Shown: one piece after another, positions 8,152 through 15,686 of the stretch
How the letters are laid out: each line of letters starts with the position of its first letter
Position numbering within the stretch: position 1 is the first letter of the stretch
Assembly (NCBI GenBank): GCA_965649545.1
Contig: CBFGLF010000009.1
Span: forward strand, 1-24,184
Direction: 5' to 3'
From: CABHOJ01 sp965649545
GTDB lineage: Bacteria > Pseudomonadota > Gammaproteobacteria > Burkholderiales > Methylophilaceae
Length of the DNA: 24,184 bases
Notes under the pieces: generated by a model
What the model was told of the DNA's origin: nothing
Seen by the model: the letters and a program-made list of their open reading frames with translations, nothing else
Database searches by the model: none
Made by a program: the position numbers and the translations under genes

Positions 8152-9056
8152 GTAGTGGTTTGGGCAAAGTCGCAGTGTTGATGGGTGGGCGTTCTGGCGA
8201 GCGGGAAGTCTCGCTGAAGAGCGGCGCTGCGGTATTGGCTGCCTTGCAACGCCAGGGTGTGGATGCCCATGCCTTCGATCCGGCCGAGCGGCCCTTGCAC
8301 GACATCGAAGGGTTCGATCGTGCCTTCATCGCCTTGCACGGCCGCTACGGCGAAGACGGCACCATCCAGGGCGCGCTGGAATTGCTCGGCATCCCCTATA
8401 CCGGCAGCGGTGTCATGGCCTCGGCCGTCGGCATGGACAAATGGCGCACGAAACTGCTCTGGCGCGCTGCCGGCACCGTGACGCCGGATTTCGAGCTGGT
8501 GACGGCCGATAGCGATCTTGCGGCGATCGAGCAGAAGCTGGGGCTGCCGTTGTTCGTGAAGCCGGCCAATGAAGGTTCCAGCATCGGCATCAGCAAGGTC
8601 AAGCAAGCGGGCGGGCTCAAGGCGGCTTACGAGCTGGCGGCGAAAGCCGATCCGCTGGTGATCGCCGAACAGTTCGTCGGCGGCGGCGAATACACGGTAG
8701 GCATCCTCGGCGACCAGGTGCTGCCCATCATCCGCATCGTGCCGGCCAACGAGTTCTACGATTTCGAAGCCAAGTACCTGCGTGACGATACGCAATACCT
8801 CTGCCCATGCGGACTGCCCGCGGAGCAGGAAGCGAAGATCCAGGCCGAAGCCCTGCAGGCGTTCCGTGCGATCGGCGGTCGCGGCTGGGGCCGGGTGGAT
8901 TTCCTGATGGATGCCGCAGGCAAGCATTACTTCCTGGAAGTGAACACCTCGCCCGGCATGACCGATCACAGCCTCGTGCCCATGGGAGCCAAGGCGGCGG
9001 GGATCGGGTTTGACCAGCTGGTGCTGAAGATACTGGAGATGGCGCGTGTGGGATAG
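8148..9056 (+). CDS. ddl: D-alanine--D-alanine ligase (Ddl, DdlB type)
   Basis: Ddl makes D-Ala-D-Ala for MurF. The 302-residue ATP-grasp enzyme shows the N-terminal VLMGGRSGEREVSLKSG loop, ALHGRYGEDGTIQG, GSGVMASAVGMDKW, FVKPANEGSSIGI, EYTVGIL and the C-terminal GWGRVDF, FLEVNTSPGMT and SLVPMGAKAAG motifs that hold Mg-ATP and the second D-Ala. Length matches DdlB. The start is set by the ATGA overlap with the murB stop, and the gene overlaps the ftsQ start by 11 bases. Position before ftsQ is the usual place for ddlB in the dcw cluster. Confidence 0.97.
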   Translation: MSSGLGKVAVLMGGRSGEREVSLKSGAAVLAALQRQGVDAHAFDPAERPLHDIEGFDRAFIALHGRYGEDGTIQGALELLGIPYTGSGVMASAVGMDKWRTKLLWRAAGTVTPDFELVTADSDLAAIEQKLGLPLFVKPANEGSSIGISKVKQAGGLKAAYELAAKADPLVIAEQFVGGGEYTVGILGDQVLPIIRIVPANEFYDFEAKYLRDDTQYLCPCGLPAEQEAKIQAEALQAFRAIGGRGWGRVDFLMDAAGKHYFLEVNTSPGMTDHSLVPMGAKAAGIGFDQLVLKILEMARVG

Positions 9057-9801
9057 GCCCATCCTGCTCAACTGGATCGCCAACTTCTTTTATGCGTTGG
9101 CGACCGTGCTGCTGGTCTACGGCCTGATCTACGTGGTCGTGCACCTGCCGATCTTCCCGCTACGCGAAGTGCGGGTGGATGGACAGCTGGATCACGTGAC
9201 GCGCGAGCAAGTGAAGCTGATCGTCGATCGCCACTTGCGCGGCAACTTCTTCACGCTGGATCTGGTGAAGGCGCGGGATGCGTTCCAGAAGCTGCCCTGG
9301 GCACGCAACGTCAGCGTACGCCGCCGCTGGCCGGACAAGCTGGAGGTGACGGTGGAGGAGCACAAGGAGTTGGCGCGCTGGGGCAACATCGCGCTGGTCA
9401 ACACCTATGGCGAGCTGTTCCACGCGGCGTCGGATAGCGACCTGCCGGTGTTCTACGGTCCTGGCGACGGCGTGCGGGAAGTGGCCGAACACTACGGGAA
9501 ATATAGCGTGGTGCTGGCCGCCACCGGCATGAAGATCGGCGAGCTGGCGCTAACGCCGCGACGCGCATGGCAGATCAAGACCGATAGCCGCATGGTGATC
9601 GAACTGGGTCGCGAGCGGATGGAAGAGCGCCTGCAGAAGTTCGCCAGCGTCTATCAGAACACGCTGGCCAACCTCGGCGTGAAAGTGATGTATGCGGACC
9701 TGCGTTACCCGAACGGGTTCGCGGTACGCCGACCGCTCAAGGTCAATGCGCCAGGCGCTAAAGCGCCTGAGCCGGCTACGAATAAAACAGGGGCTGCGTG
9801 A
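9046..9801 (+). CDS. ftsQ: Cell division protein FtsQ
   Basis: FtsQ is a bitopic inner-membrane divisome scaffold that binds FtsB/FtsL. The 251-residue protein has a short cytosolic N-terminus, one membrane helix (about residues 12-35, NFFYALATVLLVYGLIYVVV) and a periplasmic POTRA domain starting at FPLREVRVDG, followed by LPWARNVSVRRRWPDKLEV and the beta domain. The GTG start at 9046 overlaps ddl by 11 bases and has a GGAG site upstream; MWDRP is a plausible betaproteobacterial N-terminus. The last 20 residues are Pro/Ala-rich and are encoded by two adjacent DNA palindromes (9752-9777), so this tail may derive from a small repeat. Confidence 0.94.
   Translation: MWDRPILLNWIANFFYALATVLLVYGLIYVVVHLPIFPLREVRVDGQLDHVTREQVKLIVDRHLRGNFFTLDLVKARDAFQKLPWARNVSVRRRWPDKLEVTVEEHKELARWGNIALVNTYGELFHAASDSDLPVFYGPGDGVREVAEHYGKYSVVLAATGMKIGELALTPRRAWQIKTDSRMVIELGRERMEERLQKFASVYQNTLANLGVKVMYADLRYPNGFAVRRPLKVNAPGAKAPEPATNKTGAA
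9752..9777. repeat. Two adjacent palindromes at the 3' end of ftsQ
   Basis: caggcgct-aa-agcgcctg (9752-9769) is a perfect 8-bp stem with a two-base loop, directly followed by the palindrome agccggct (9770-9777). Both lie within the last codons of ftsQ. Read on the minus strand, the stretch cgtagcc-N4-caggcgctt here also occurs on the plus strand at 4709-4728 before murG. No T-run follows, so termination is unlikely. Confidence 0.6.
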
Positions 9802-9833
9802 TGATGCGCGGCCAAACATGGAGCATGTTATGA
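9801..9833 (+). other. 10-codon coupling ORF bridging ftsQ and ftsA
   Basis: An ORF encoding MMRGQTWSML begins on the ftsQ stop (TGATG at 9799-9803) and ends with an ATGA overlap on the ftsA start (9830-9833). It covers the whole gap and contains the GGAG ribosome site of ftsA. As at murG-murC, the simplest reading is a translational relay. The ORF is plain in the sequence; the role is inferred. Confidence 0.4.
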
Positions 9834-11068
9834 GCAGAGTTAGAGAAGACAAGAACCTGATCGTCGGCCTCGATATCGGCACATCGAAGATCGTGGCGAT
9901 CGTCGCCGAGTTGCAGCCCGAAGGCGGGCTCAAGGTCATCGGCCTCGGTCAGCACGCCTCGCGCGGATTGAAGAAAGGCGTGGTGATCAACATCGACTCC
10001 ACGGTCAACGCCATCCAGCGTGCACTGGAGGAAGCGGAGCTGATGGCCGATTGCAAGATCAGCAGCGTCTTCACCGGTATCGCCGGTAGCCACATCAAGA
10101 GCCTCAACTCGCACGGCATGGTCAAGATCAAGGATGCCGAGGTGATGCAGATGGACGTCGACCGTGTGGTCGAGACGGCGCGTGCCATCGCCTTGCCTTC
10201 GGATCAGCAGATCCTGCACATCCTGACCCAGGAATTCATCATCGACGGCCAGGAAGACGTGCGCGAGCCCTTGGGCATGAGCGGCATGAAACTGGAAGTG
10301 AAGGTACACATCGTCACCGGCGCCGTCTCTGCCGCACAGAACATCGTCAAGTGCATCAAGCGTTGCGGGCTTGAAGTCACGGACCTCATCCTGCAGCCCC
10401 TGGCATCGAGCCTGGCCGTGCTGACCGAGGACGAGAAGGAACTGGGCGTGTGCCTGGTCGATATCGGCGGCGGCACGACCGACATCGCGGTGTTCAAGCA
10501 GGGCGCGATCCGTCATACCGCTGTCGTACCGATCGCCGGCGACCAGATCACCAACGACGTCGCGGTGGCGTTCCGTACACCGACCCAATCCGCCGAAGAG
10601 ATCAAGATCAAGCACGGCTGCGCACTGCGCCAGCTGGCCGACCCACGCGAAGTGGTCGAAGTGCCGGGGGTGGACGGGCGCGATCCGCGCCAGCTTTCCG
10701 TACAGACCCTGGCTGAGGTGATCGAGCCGCGGGTGGTCGAGTTGTATGAATTCGTGCTGGGCGAGCTACGCCGCAGCGGCATGGAAGAGATGATCGCCTC
10801 GGGCATCGTCATCACCGGCGGTTCGGCGATGATGCGCGGCATGGTCGAGCTGGGCGAGGAGATCTTCCACATGCCGGTCAGGCTGGGTCTGCCGCGCTAT
10901 GTCGGCGGGCTCTCGGAAGTGGTCGGCAACCCGCGTTATGCGACCGGTGTCGGTCTCGTGCTGATGGGCAAACAGCAAGTCGAGCGGCAACTGCAGGGAC
11001 AGATGCAGGCGACATCGATCGGACAGGTGTTCCAGCGGATGAAGAGCTGGTTCCAAGGGAATTTTTAA
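9830..11068 (+). CDS. ftsA: Cell division protein FtsA
   Basis: FtsA is the actin-like ATPase that tethers FtsZ to the membrane and recruits later divisome proteins. With the ATG at 9830 the product has 412 residues. It contains the phosphate-1 loop LDIGTSK (residue 14 on), the FtsA-specific 1C domain (IKSLNSHGMVKIKDAEV region), the phosphate-2 loop VDIGGGTTDIAVF, the adenosine motif GIVITGGSAMMRGM, and a C-terminal amphipathic helix (IGQVFQRMKSWFQGNF) that serves as membrane anchor. The start is chosen for the GGAG site six bases upstream and the ATGA link to the short coupling ORF; an in-frame ATG at 9818 would add four residues but has no good ribosome site. Confidence 0.96.
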   Translation: MSRVREDKNLIVGLDIGTSKIVAIVAELQPEGGLKVIGLGQHASRGLKKGVVINIDSTVNAIQRALEEAELMADCKISSVFTGIAGSHIKSLNSHGMVKIKDAEVMQMDVDRVVETARAIALPSDQQILHILTQEFIIDGQEDVREPLGMSGMKLEVKVHIVTGAVSAAQNIVKCIKRCGLEVTDLILQPLASSLAVLTEDEKELGVCLVDIGGGTTDIAVFKQGAIRHTAVVPIAGDQITNDVAVAFRTPTQSAEEIKIKHGCALRQLADPREVVEVPGVDGRDPRQLSVQTLAEVIEPRVVELYEFVLGELRRSGMEEMIASGIVITGGSAMMRGMVELGEEIFHMPVRLGLPRYVGGLSEVVGNPRYATGVGLVLMGKQQVERQLQGQMQATSIGQVFQRMKSWFQGNF

Positions 11069-11135
11069 GCGTTTGATAGTGGATTTTTCAGGGCAGTAGT
11101 TTTTTTGATTTAGGCAGACGACAGGAGGCAATAAA

Positions 11136-12314
11136 ATGTTTGAAATAATGGATAGGGACTCGCAAGAGGCCATCATCAAGGTGATCGGTGTCGGTGGTTG
11201 CGGTGGCAACGCAGTCGCGCACATGATCGAAAAGGACGTGGGCGGCGTCGAGTTCATCTGCGCCAACACCGATATGCAGGCGTTGAAGAAGAGCCAGGCC
11301 AAGACCGTATTGCAGATCGGTACGGACATGACCAAGGGGCTTGGCGCAGGCGCACGTCCCGAGATCGGCCGTGAAGCCGCGCTCGAAGACCGCGACCGCA
11401 TCGCCGAGACCATCGACGGTGCCGATATGCTGTTCATCACCGCCGGCATGGGCGGCGGCACCGGCACCGGGGCTGCACCGATCATCGCCGAGATCGCCAA
11501 GGATATGGGCATCCTGACGGTCGCCGTGGTCACCAAGCCGTTCGCATTCGAAGGCAAGCGTACCAAGGTCGCGCTCGAAGGCCTGGAAGAGCTTTCCAAG
11601 CATGTCGATTCGCTGATCATCATCCCGAACGAGAAGCTGATGCAGGTCTTGGGCGAGGACGTACCTTTCCTGCAAGCATTCGAAGCAGCCAACGACGTAT
11701 TGCATAACGCCGTGGCCGGTATCGCCGAGATCATCAATTGCCCGGGCCTGGTCAACGTCGACTTCGCCGACGTACGTACCGTGATGTCCGAGATGGGGAT
11801 GGCGATGATGGGCTCCGCCCTGGCGACCGGTCCTGACCGTGCACGCATCGCCGCCGAGCAAGCCGTGGCCAGCCCATTGCTGGAAGACGTCAACCTCGCC
11901 AATGCGCGCGGCGTTCTGGTCAATATCACCGCCAGCAGTTCGTTCAAGATGAAGGAGTACTACGACGTCATGAACACCATCAAGGAATTCACCGCTGAAG
12001 ACGCCACGGTCATCGTCGGTAACGTCTTTGATGAATCCATCGGTGATGGCCTGCGCGTGACCATGGTCGCGACCGGCCTGAACGGTATCTCCGGCCGTCG
12101 TCAGCAGAAACCGGAATTGCGCGTGATGACCCAGGTGCGTGACGGCACGACCAACCAGCCGATCTATGTCGGCGGTGCGACCGGCAGCGTGAGCGAGGAT
12201 GAGAGTCCGGCCGTGTTCAGTTCCAATGGTCGCCGTGCCCAGATCGAAGCCATGAAGATGTCGGGTGTCGAGGAATACGACATTCCTGCCTTCCTGCGCA
12301 AACAGGCCGATTAA
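11136..12314 (+). CDS. ftsZ: Cell division protein FtsZ
   Basis: FtsZ is the tubulin-like GTPase that forms the division ring. The 392-residue protein has the GVGGCGGNAV loop near residue 18, the tubulin signature GGGTGTG at residues 106-112, the T7 synergy loop NVDFADV (207-213) whose aspartates drive GTP hydrolysis, a short variable linker after residue 320, and the conserved C-terminal peptide EYDIPAFLRKQ that binds FtsA, ZipA, MinC or SlmA in other proteobacteria. A strong AGGAGG ribosome site lies seven bases before the ATG, in line with high expression. It follows a 67-bp gap after ftsA in which I see no terminator. Confidence 0.99.
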   Translation: MFEIMDRDSQEAIIKVIGVGGCGGNAVAHMIEKDVGGVEFICANTDMQALKKSQAKTVLQIGTDMTKGLGAGARPEIGREAALEDRDRIAETIDGADMLFITAGMGGGTGTGAAPIIAEIAKDMGILTVAVVTKPFAFEGKRTKVALEGLEELSKHVDSLIIIPNEKLMQVLGEDVPFLQAFEAANDVLHNAVAGIAEIINCPGLVNVDFADVRTVMSEMGMAMMGSALATGPDRARIAAEQAVASPLLEDVNLANARGVLVNITASSSFKMKEYYDVMNTIKEFTAEDATVIVGNVFDESIGDGLRVTMVATGLNGISGRRQQKPELRVMTQVRDGTTNQPIYVGGATGSVSEDESPAVFSSNGRRAQIEAMKMSGVEEYDIPAFLRKQAD

Positions 12315-12505
12315 TCTCGGGACGACATGCAACTATGGATCGATAAGGACAGACTAACGGATTGATAGTATTAATAAATTTCGACCAAAAATCGAACCAT
12401 GTTAAAATTGATTGAAATGAATGGGTTAACCCCTCGGCATCCTGTGCCCGTGGGTTGGCGCAACAAGCGATCAATTGCAAGAGATCAATCGATAGAGACG
12501 ATACG
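12315..12505 (+). promoter_or_regulatory. AT-rich ftsZ-lpxC spacer, likely lpxC promoter and leader
   Basis: This 191-bp spacer is the most AT-rich part of the cluster. A TAAAAT box at 12403-12408 could be a sigma-70 -10 element, though the matching -35 (TTCGAC at 12380-12385, 17-bp spacing) is poor. Downstream is a perfect palindrome GGGTTAACCC (12423-12432), whose AACCC half can also pair with GGGTT at 12452-12456, so the leader RNA could form alternative hairpins. A repeated gatcaat occurs near the lpxC start. No T-run terminator for ftsZ is seen. Promoter function is inferred. Confidence 0.35.
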
Positions 12506-13435
12506 GTGCTAAAACAACGGACATTAAAAAAAGTCATCAGTGCCACGGGTGTTGGGCTGCATAACGGCGAAAAGGTCGAGATGACCTTGCGTCCTGCCGC
12601 GCCCGATACCGGTATCGTGTTCAGGCGAGTCGACCTGCCCGGCTCCCCTGAGATCAAGGTTGAACCTCACATGGTCTGCGACACCCGCCTGTGCTCTGCC
12701 CTGGAGCATAATGGCGCCCGTGTCGCGACGGTCGAACATCTGATGTCCGCGCTTGCCGGCCTGGGCATCGACAATATCGTCATCGACCTCACTGCCTCCG
12801 AAGTGCCCATCATGGATGGCAGTGCGGGTCCGTTCGTCTTCCTCTTGCAGCAGGCTGGCATCGTCGAGCAGCCTGCCGCCAAGAAATTCATCCGTATCAA
12901 GAAGACCATCGAAGTGCAGGATGGGGACAAGTGGGTGCGTTTCGATCCGTACTTCGGTTTCAAGATCGATTTCACCATCGCGTTCAACCATCCTGTATTC
13001 GAACACTCCGGTCAGCGTGTGCTGATCGATTTCGCCGACAACTCCTATATCAAGGAGATCAGCCGTGCGCGGACCTTCGGCTTCATGCATGAGGTCGAAT
13101 ACCTGCGTTCGAACGGACTGGCGCGCGGCGGCAGCCTCGATAACGCCATCGTGCTGGACGAGTATCGTGTCCTCAACAGCGATGGCCTGCGCTATGACGA
13201 CGAGTTCGCCAAGCACAAGGTGCTGGATGCCATCGGCGATCTCTATGTGTTGGGTCATCCACTGATCGGCGCCTTCACGGCCTACAAGTCCGGTCATGCG
13301 ATGAACAACCAGCTGTTGCGTAACCTGCTGGCGGATGCCGATGCCTGGGAATATGCGACCTTCGACAAGGTGGAAGAGGCACCCGGTGCCTTCCGTAACC
13401 CCATCTCCGTTCCACAAACCCTGCAATACATCTAG
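12506..13435 (+). CDS. lpxC: UDP-3-O-acyl-N-acetylglucosamine deacetylase (LpxC)
   Basis: LpxC catalyses the committed, Zn-dependent deacetylation of lipid A synthesis. The 309-residue product matches the family: LKQRTLKKVISATGVGLHNG at the N-terminus, the EHLMSALAGLG motif with zinc ligand His78, HKVLDAIGDL with ligands His237 and Asp241, and His264 in SGHAMNN as general acid. These sit one residue from their E. coli counterparts, which supports the GTG start at 12506 over an upstream TTG at 12455. The ribosome site is weak (agaga), suggesting modest translation. The C-terminus (ending TLQYI) does not resemble the E. coli FtsH degron, so control by that route cannot be assumed. Confidence 0.97.
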   Translation: MLKQRTLKKVISATGVGLHNGEKVEMTLRPAAPDTGIVFRRVDLPGSPEIKVEPHMVCDTRLCSALEHNGARVATVEHLMSALAGLGIDNIVIDLTASEVPIMDGSAGPFVFLLQQAGIVEQPAAKKFIRIKKTIEVQDGDKWVRFDPYFGFKIDFTIAFNHPVFEHSGQRVLIDFADNSYIKEISRARTFGFMHEVEYLRSNGLARGGSLDNAIVLDEYRVLNSDGLRYDDEFAKHKVLDAIGDLYVLGHPLIGAFTAYKSGHAMNNQLLRNLLADADAWEYATFDKVEEAPGAFRNPISVPQTLQYI

Positions 13436-13452
13436 GGGCATAGAGGCAGGTC

Positions 13453-13635
13453 ATGCTGGTGCTGCGTATCCTGCTGGTGCTTGGTCTGATCTCGGTCGCG
13501 GTCTCCTTCGCGGTCTACATCTTCACCAAGGACGCCCGTTACCTGAAATTCTCCTGGCAGCTCATCAAGTTCACCATCGTCCTGCTGTTCGTGGCGGCGG
13601 TCGTCTATGCCATGGGACGCATCATCCTCTTCTAG
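13453..13635 (+). CDS. Small two-helix inner-membrane protein, unknown function
   Basis: The 60-residue product has two hydrophobic helices (about residues 3-23 and 38-58) joined by a short charged loop, FTKDARYLKFSWQLIK. A ribosome site (GGCAGG) precedes the ATG. It lies 17 bp after lpxC and 64 bp before the lytic transglycosylase gene, on the same strand. Codon use looks like that of its neighbours, and the pattern of two helices with a conserved-looking RYLKF loop is typical of small uncharacterised proteins beside slt in related bacteria, as far as I recall. No function can be read from the sequence. The position between lpxC and slt suggests a link to the cell envelope, which is inference only. 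Confidence 0.8.
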   Translation: MLVLRILLVLGLISVAVSFAVYIFTKDARYLKFSWQLIKFTIVLLFVAAVVYAMGRIILF

Positions 13636-13642
13636 CGCCGGC

Positions 13643-13673
13643 TTGCCCCGCGCGCGGCCGCATGTGCTATGCT
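13643..13673 (+). promoter_or_regulatory. Candidate extended -10 promoter for slt
   Basis: In the 64-bp gap before slt there is an extended -10 element, TG-c-TATGCT (13665-13673), with a possible -35 TTGCCC at 13643-13648 at a long 19-bp spacing. Transcription would start around 13680, about 20 bases before the slt ATG. The extended TG makes a weak -35 tolerable. It would let slt be expressed independently of the dcw operon. Confidence 0.4.
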
Positions 13674-13699
13674 TTTCACTGGTGTTCTAGGGGTGCGTC

Positions 13700-15661
13700 A
13701 TGGGATTGTTGAGGGGATTGATCTTTTCGTTGTTGCTGGCCAGCACCTCTGCCTGGGCGCTCAACAACGATGAGCTGTTCGCTGGCGCCCGTGAGGCCTA
13801 CAAGGTCCGTGACGAGGCCGCTCTGGCCGAATATACCCGTCAGTTGCATGGCCAGAATTACATCCTCGCTCCCTATGCCGATTACTGGCTGCTCCTGCTG
13901 AGACTGAGCCAGGCCGATCACCAGACGGTCCAGGATTTCCTGCAGCGTTACCCCGATGTCCCCTTTGCCGACCGCGTCCGTGGCGAATGGCTGAAACAGC
14001 TCGGCAAGCGCCAGGATTGGCAGAACTTCGTCGACGAATACCTGCATTTCCAGCGTGAGGACACCGCAGTCAGTTGTTATGCCGTCGAAGCCCGCGTGGC
14101 TCTCGGCGAGTCCGAGGCGTTGAACAGCGGCAAGCAGCTCTGGCATGCCGCCGGCGAGCCGCCTGCTTCATGCGACAGCCTCTTCGACCGCATGCAGAAG
14201 GCGGGTGTCCTGACCGAGCAGGACATCTGGCAGCGGTTCCGCCTGGCGATGCTAGAAGGCAAATTCACGCTGGCTAAATCCATCGTGCAACGCATCCCCG
14301 GATTCGAAAGCGCCCAACTCAAGCTCATCGACACGGTGAACGCCAACCCACAGCGCGTCCTCGACAAGAAGACCATCTCGCTCAAGAGTCGCTATGGCCG
14401 CGAACTGAATCTGTATGCGCTGGATCGGTTAGCCCGCAGCCAGATGGATAGCGCGCTCAAGCACTGGACCACGATGCAGCCGTCGTTCGAATCGGCAGAC
14501 CGCAATTATGCCTGGGCCAGGTTCGCGCTCTACGCGGCACGCAAGCACGACCCGGCCGCGCTCCAGTATTACACGCGTGGCAGCGACGCCACGCTCGACA
14601 AGGAACAGATCGCCTGGAAGGTCCGGGCCGCCTTGCGTATCAAGGACTGGCCCGGCGTGCAGGCGGCCATCGCAGAGATGCCCGTCGCCCAGCAGCAGGA
14701 ATCCGCCTGGCGCTACTGGAAAGGCCGCGCGCTCAAGGAGCAACAGCAGATCCCGCAAGCCAACGCCATCTTCGTGCCGCTCTCCCACGAACGGAGCTAC
14801 TACGGCCTATTGGCGGAGGAAGAGCTAGGCCCGGTCATGAGTGAGCCGCCCAGTTTCTACAAGGCGTCGGAAGACGATATCAAGGAAGTCGCCGCCATGC
14901 CCGGCATCAAGCGTTCCATCGAGCTGCAGCGGGTCGATCTGCGCTGGGAGTCCCGTGCGGAATGGGCCATGGCGACCAAGGATTTCGACGACAGGTTGAT
15001 GATCGCGGCGGCCGAGATCGCGGCCCGGCAGGAGTGGTACGACCTGGCGATCATTACCGCGGACAAGACCAAGTTCACGCACGATTTCACGCTGCGTTAC
15101 CCCACGCCCTACCGCGATCTGGTCAAGAGTTTCGCCAAGGAGCATAACCTGGATGAAGCGTGGGTCTATGGACTCGCGCGCCAGGAGAGCCGTTTCATCA
15201 TCCAGGCCAAGTCCGGGGTCGGCGCAGCCGGCCTCATGCAGGTGATGCCTGCGACGGCGAAATGGATCGCCAAGCGCATGGGGCTCGATAGCTACCACAA
15301 CGGCATGATCCACCAGCTGGAGACCAACATCCAGCTCGGTACCTATTACATGCGTCACGTGCTCGACCAGATGGGTGGGCAGGCCTTGATGGCGACGGCG
15401 GCCTATAATGCCGGCCCCGGTCGTGCCAAACGCTGGGCCAGCGCGCAACCGATGGAAGGCGCGATCTACGCCGAGACCATCCCTTTCAGCGAGACGCGCA
15501 ACTATGTACAGAAGGTCATGGCCAACGCCTATTTCTACGCCAGCCGCCTTGGCACCCGGGTGCAAAGCGTGAAACAGCGATTGGGCGTGATCGCAGGTAC
15601 CTCCAGTAGCGTCATCCCTGAGGATGAAACCATCCTGGCGGAGCAGGTCAAAGCGGAATGA
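13700..15661 (+). CDS. slt: Soluble lytic murein transglycosylase (Slt70 type)
   Basis: This periplasmic enzyme cleaves the MurNAc-GlcNAc bond to leave 1,6-anhydro-MurNAc, recycling or editing peptidoglycan. The 653-residue product starts with a signal peptide (LLRGLIFSLLLASTSAWA, predicted cut before LNN), followed by a long alpha-superhelical U/L region (about residues 25-470) and a C-terminal SLT catalytic domain. The catalytic glutamate is Glu496 in ARQESRF, followed by SGVGAAGLMQVMPATA and the AAYNAGPGR motif. Length and layout match E. coli Slt70. An AGGGG ribosome site precedes the ATG. A promoter-like element lies just upstream. The TGA stop overlaps an ATG that opens only a four-codon ORF. 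Confidence 0.95.
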   Translation: MGLLRGLIFSLLLASTSAWALNNDELFAGAREAYKVRDEAALAEYTRQLHGQNYILAPYADYWLLLLRLSQADHQTVQDFLQRYPDVPFADRVRGEWLKQLGKRQDWQNFVDEYLHFQREDTAVSCYAVEARVALGESEALNSGKQLWHAAGEPPASCDSLFDRMQKAGVLTEQDIWQRFRLAMLEGKFTLAKSIVQRIPGFESAQLKLIDTVNANPQRVLDKKTISLKSRYGRELNLYALDRLARSQMDSALKHWTTMQPSFESADRNYAWARFALYAARKHDPAALQYYTRGSDATLDKEQIAWKVRAALRIKDWPGVQAAIAEMPVAQQQESAWRYWKGRALKEQQQIPQANAIFVPLSHERSYYGLLAEEELGPVMSEPPSFYKASEDDIKEVAAMPGIKRSIELQRVDLRWESRAEWAMATKDFDDRLMIAAAEIAARQEWYDLAIITADKTKFTHDFTLRYPTPYRDLVKSFAKEHNLDEAWVYGLARQESRFIIQAKSGVGAAGLMQVMPATAKWIAKRMGLDSYHNGMIHQLETNIQLGTYYMRHVLDQMGGQALMATAAYNAGPGRAKRWASAQPMEGAIYAETIPFSETRNYVQKVMANAYFYASRLGTRVQSVKQRLGVIAGTSSSVIPEDETILAEQVKAE

Positions 15662-15686
15662 ACAATAAGTAGAACAGAGGACAGGA

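Noticed and set aside
15658..15672. Four-codon ORF overlapping the slt stop (MNNK)
   Set aside because: It stops 14 bases before the next gene's start, so it does not form a start/stop relay like the dcw micro-ORFs.
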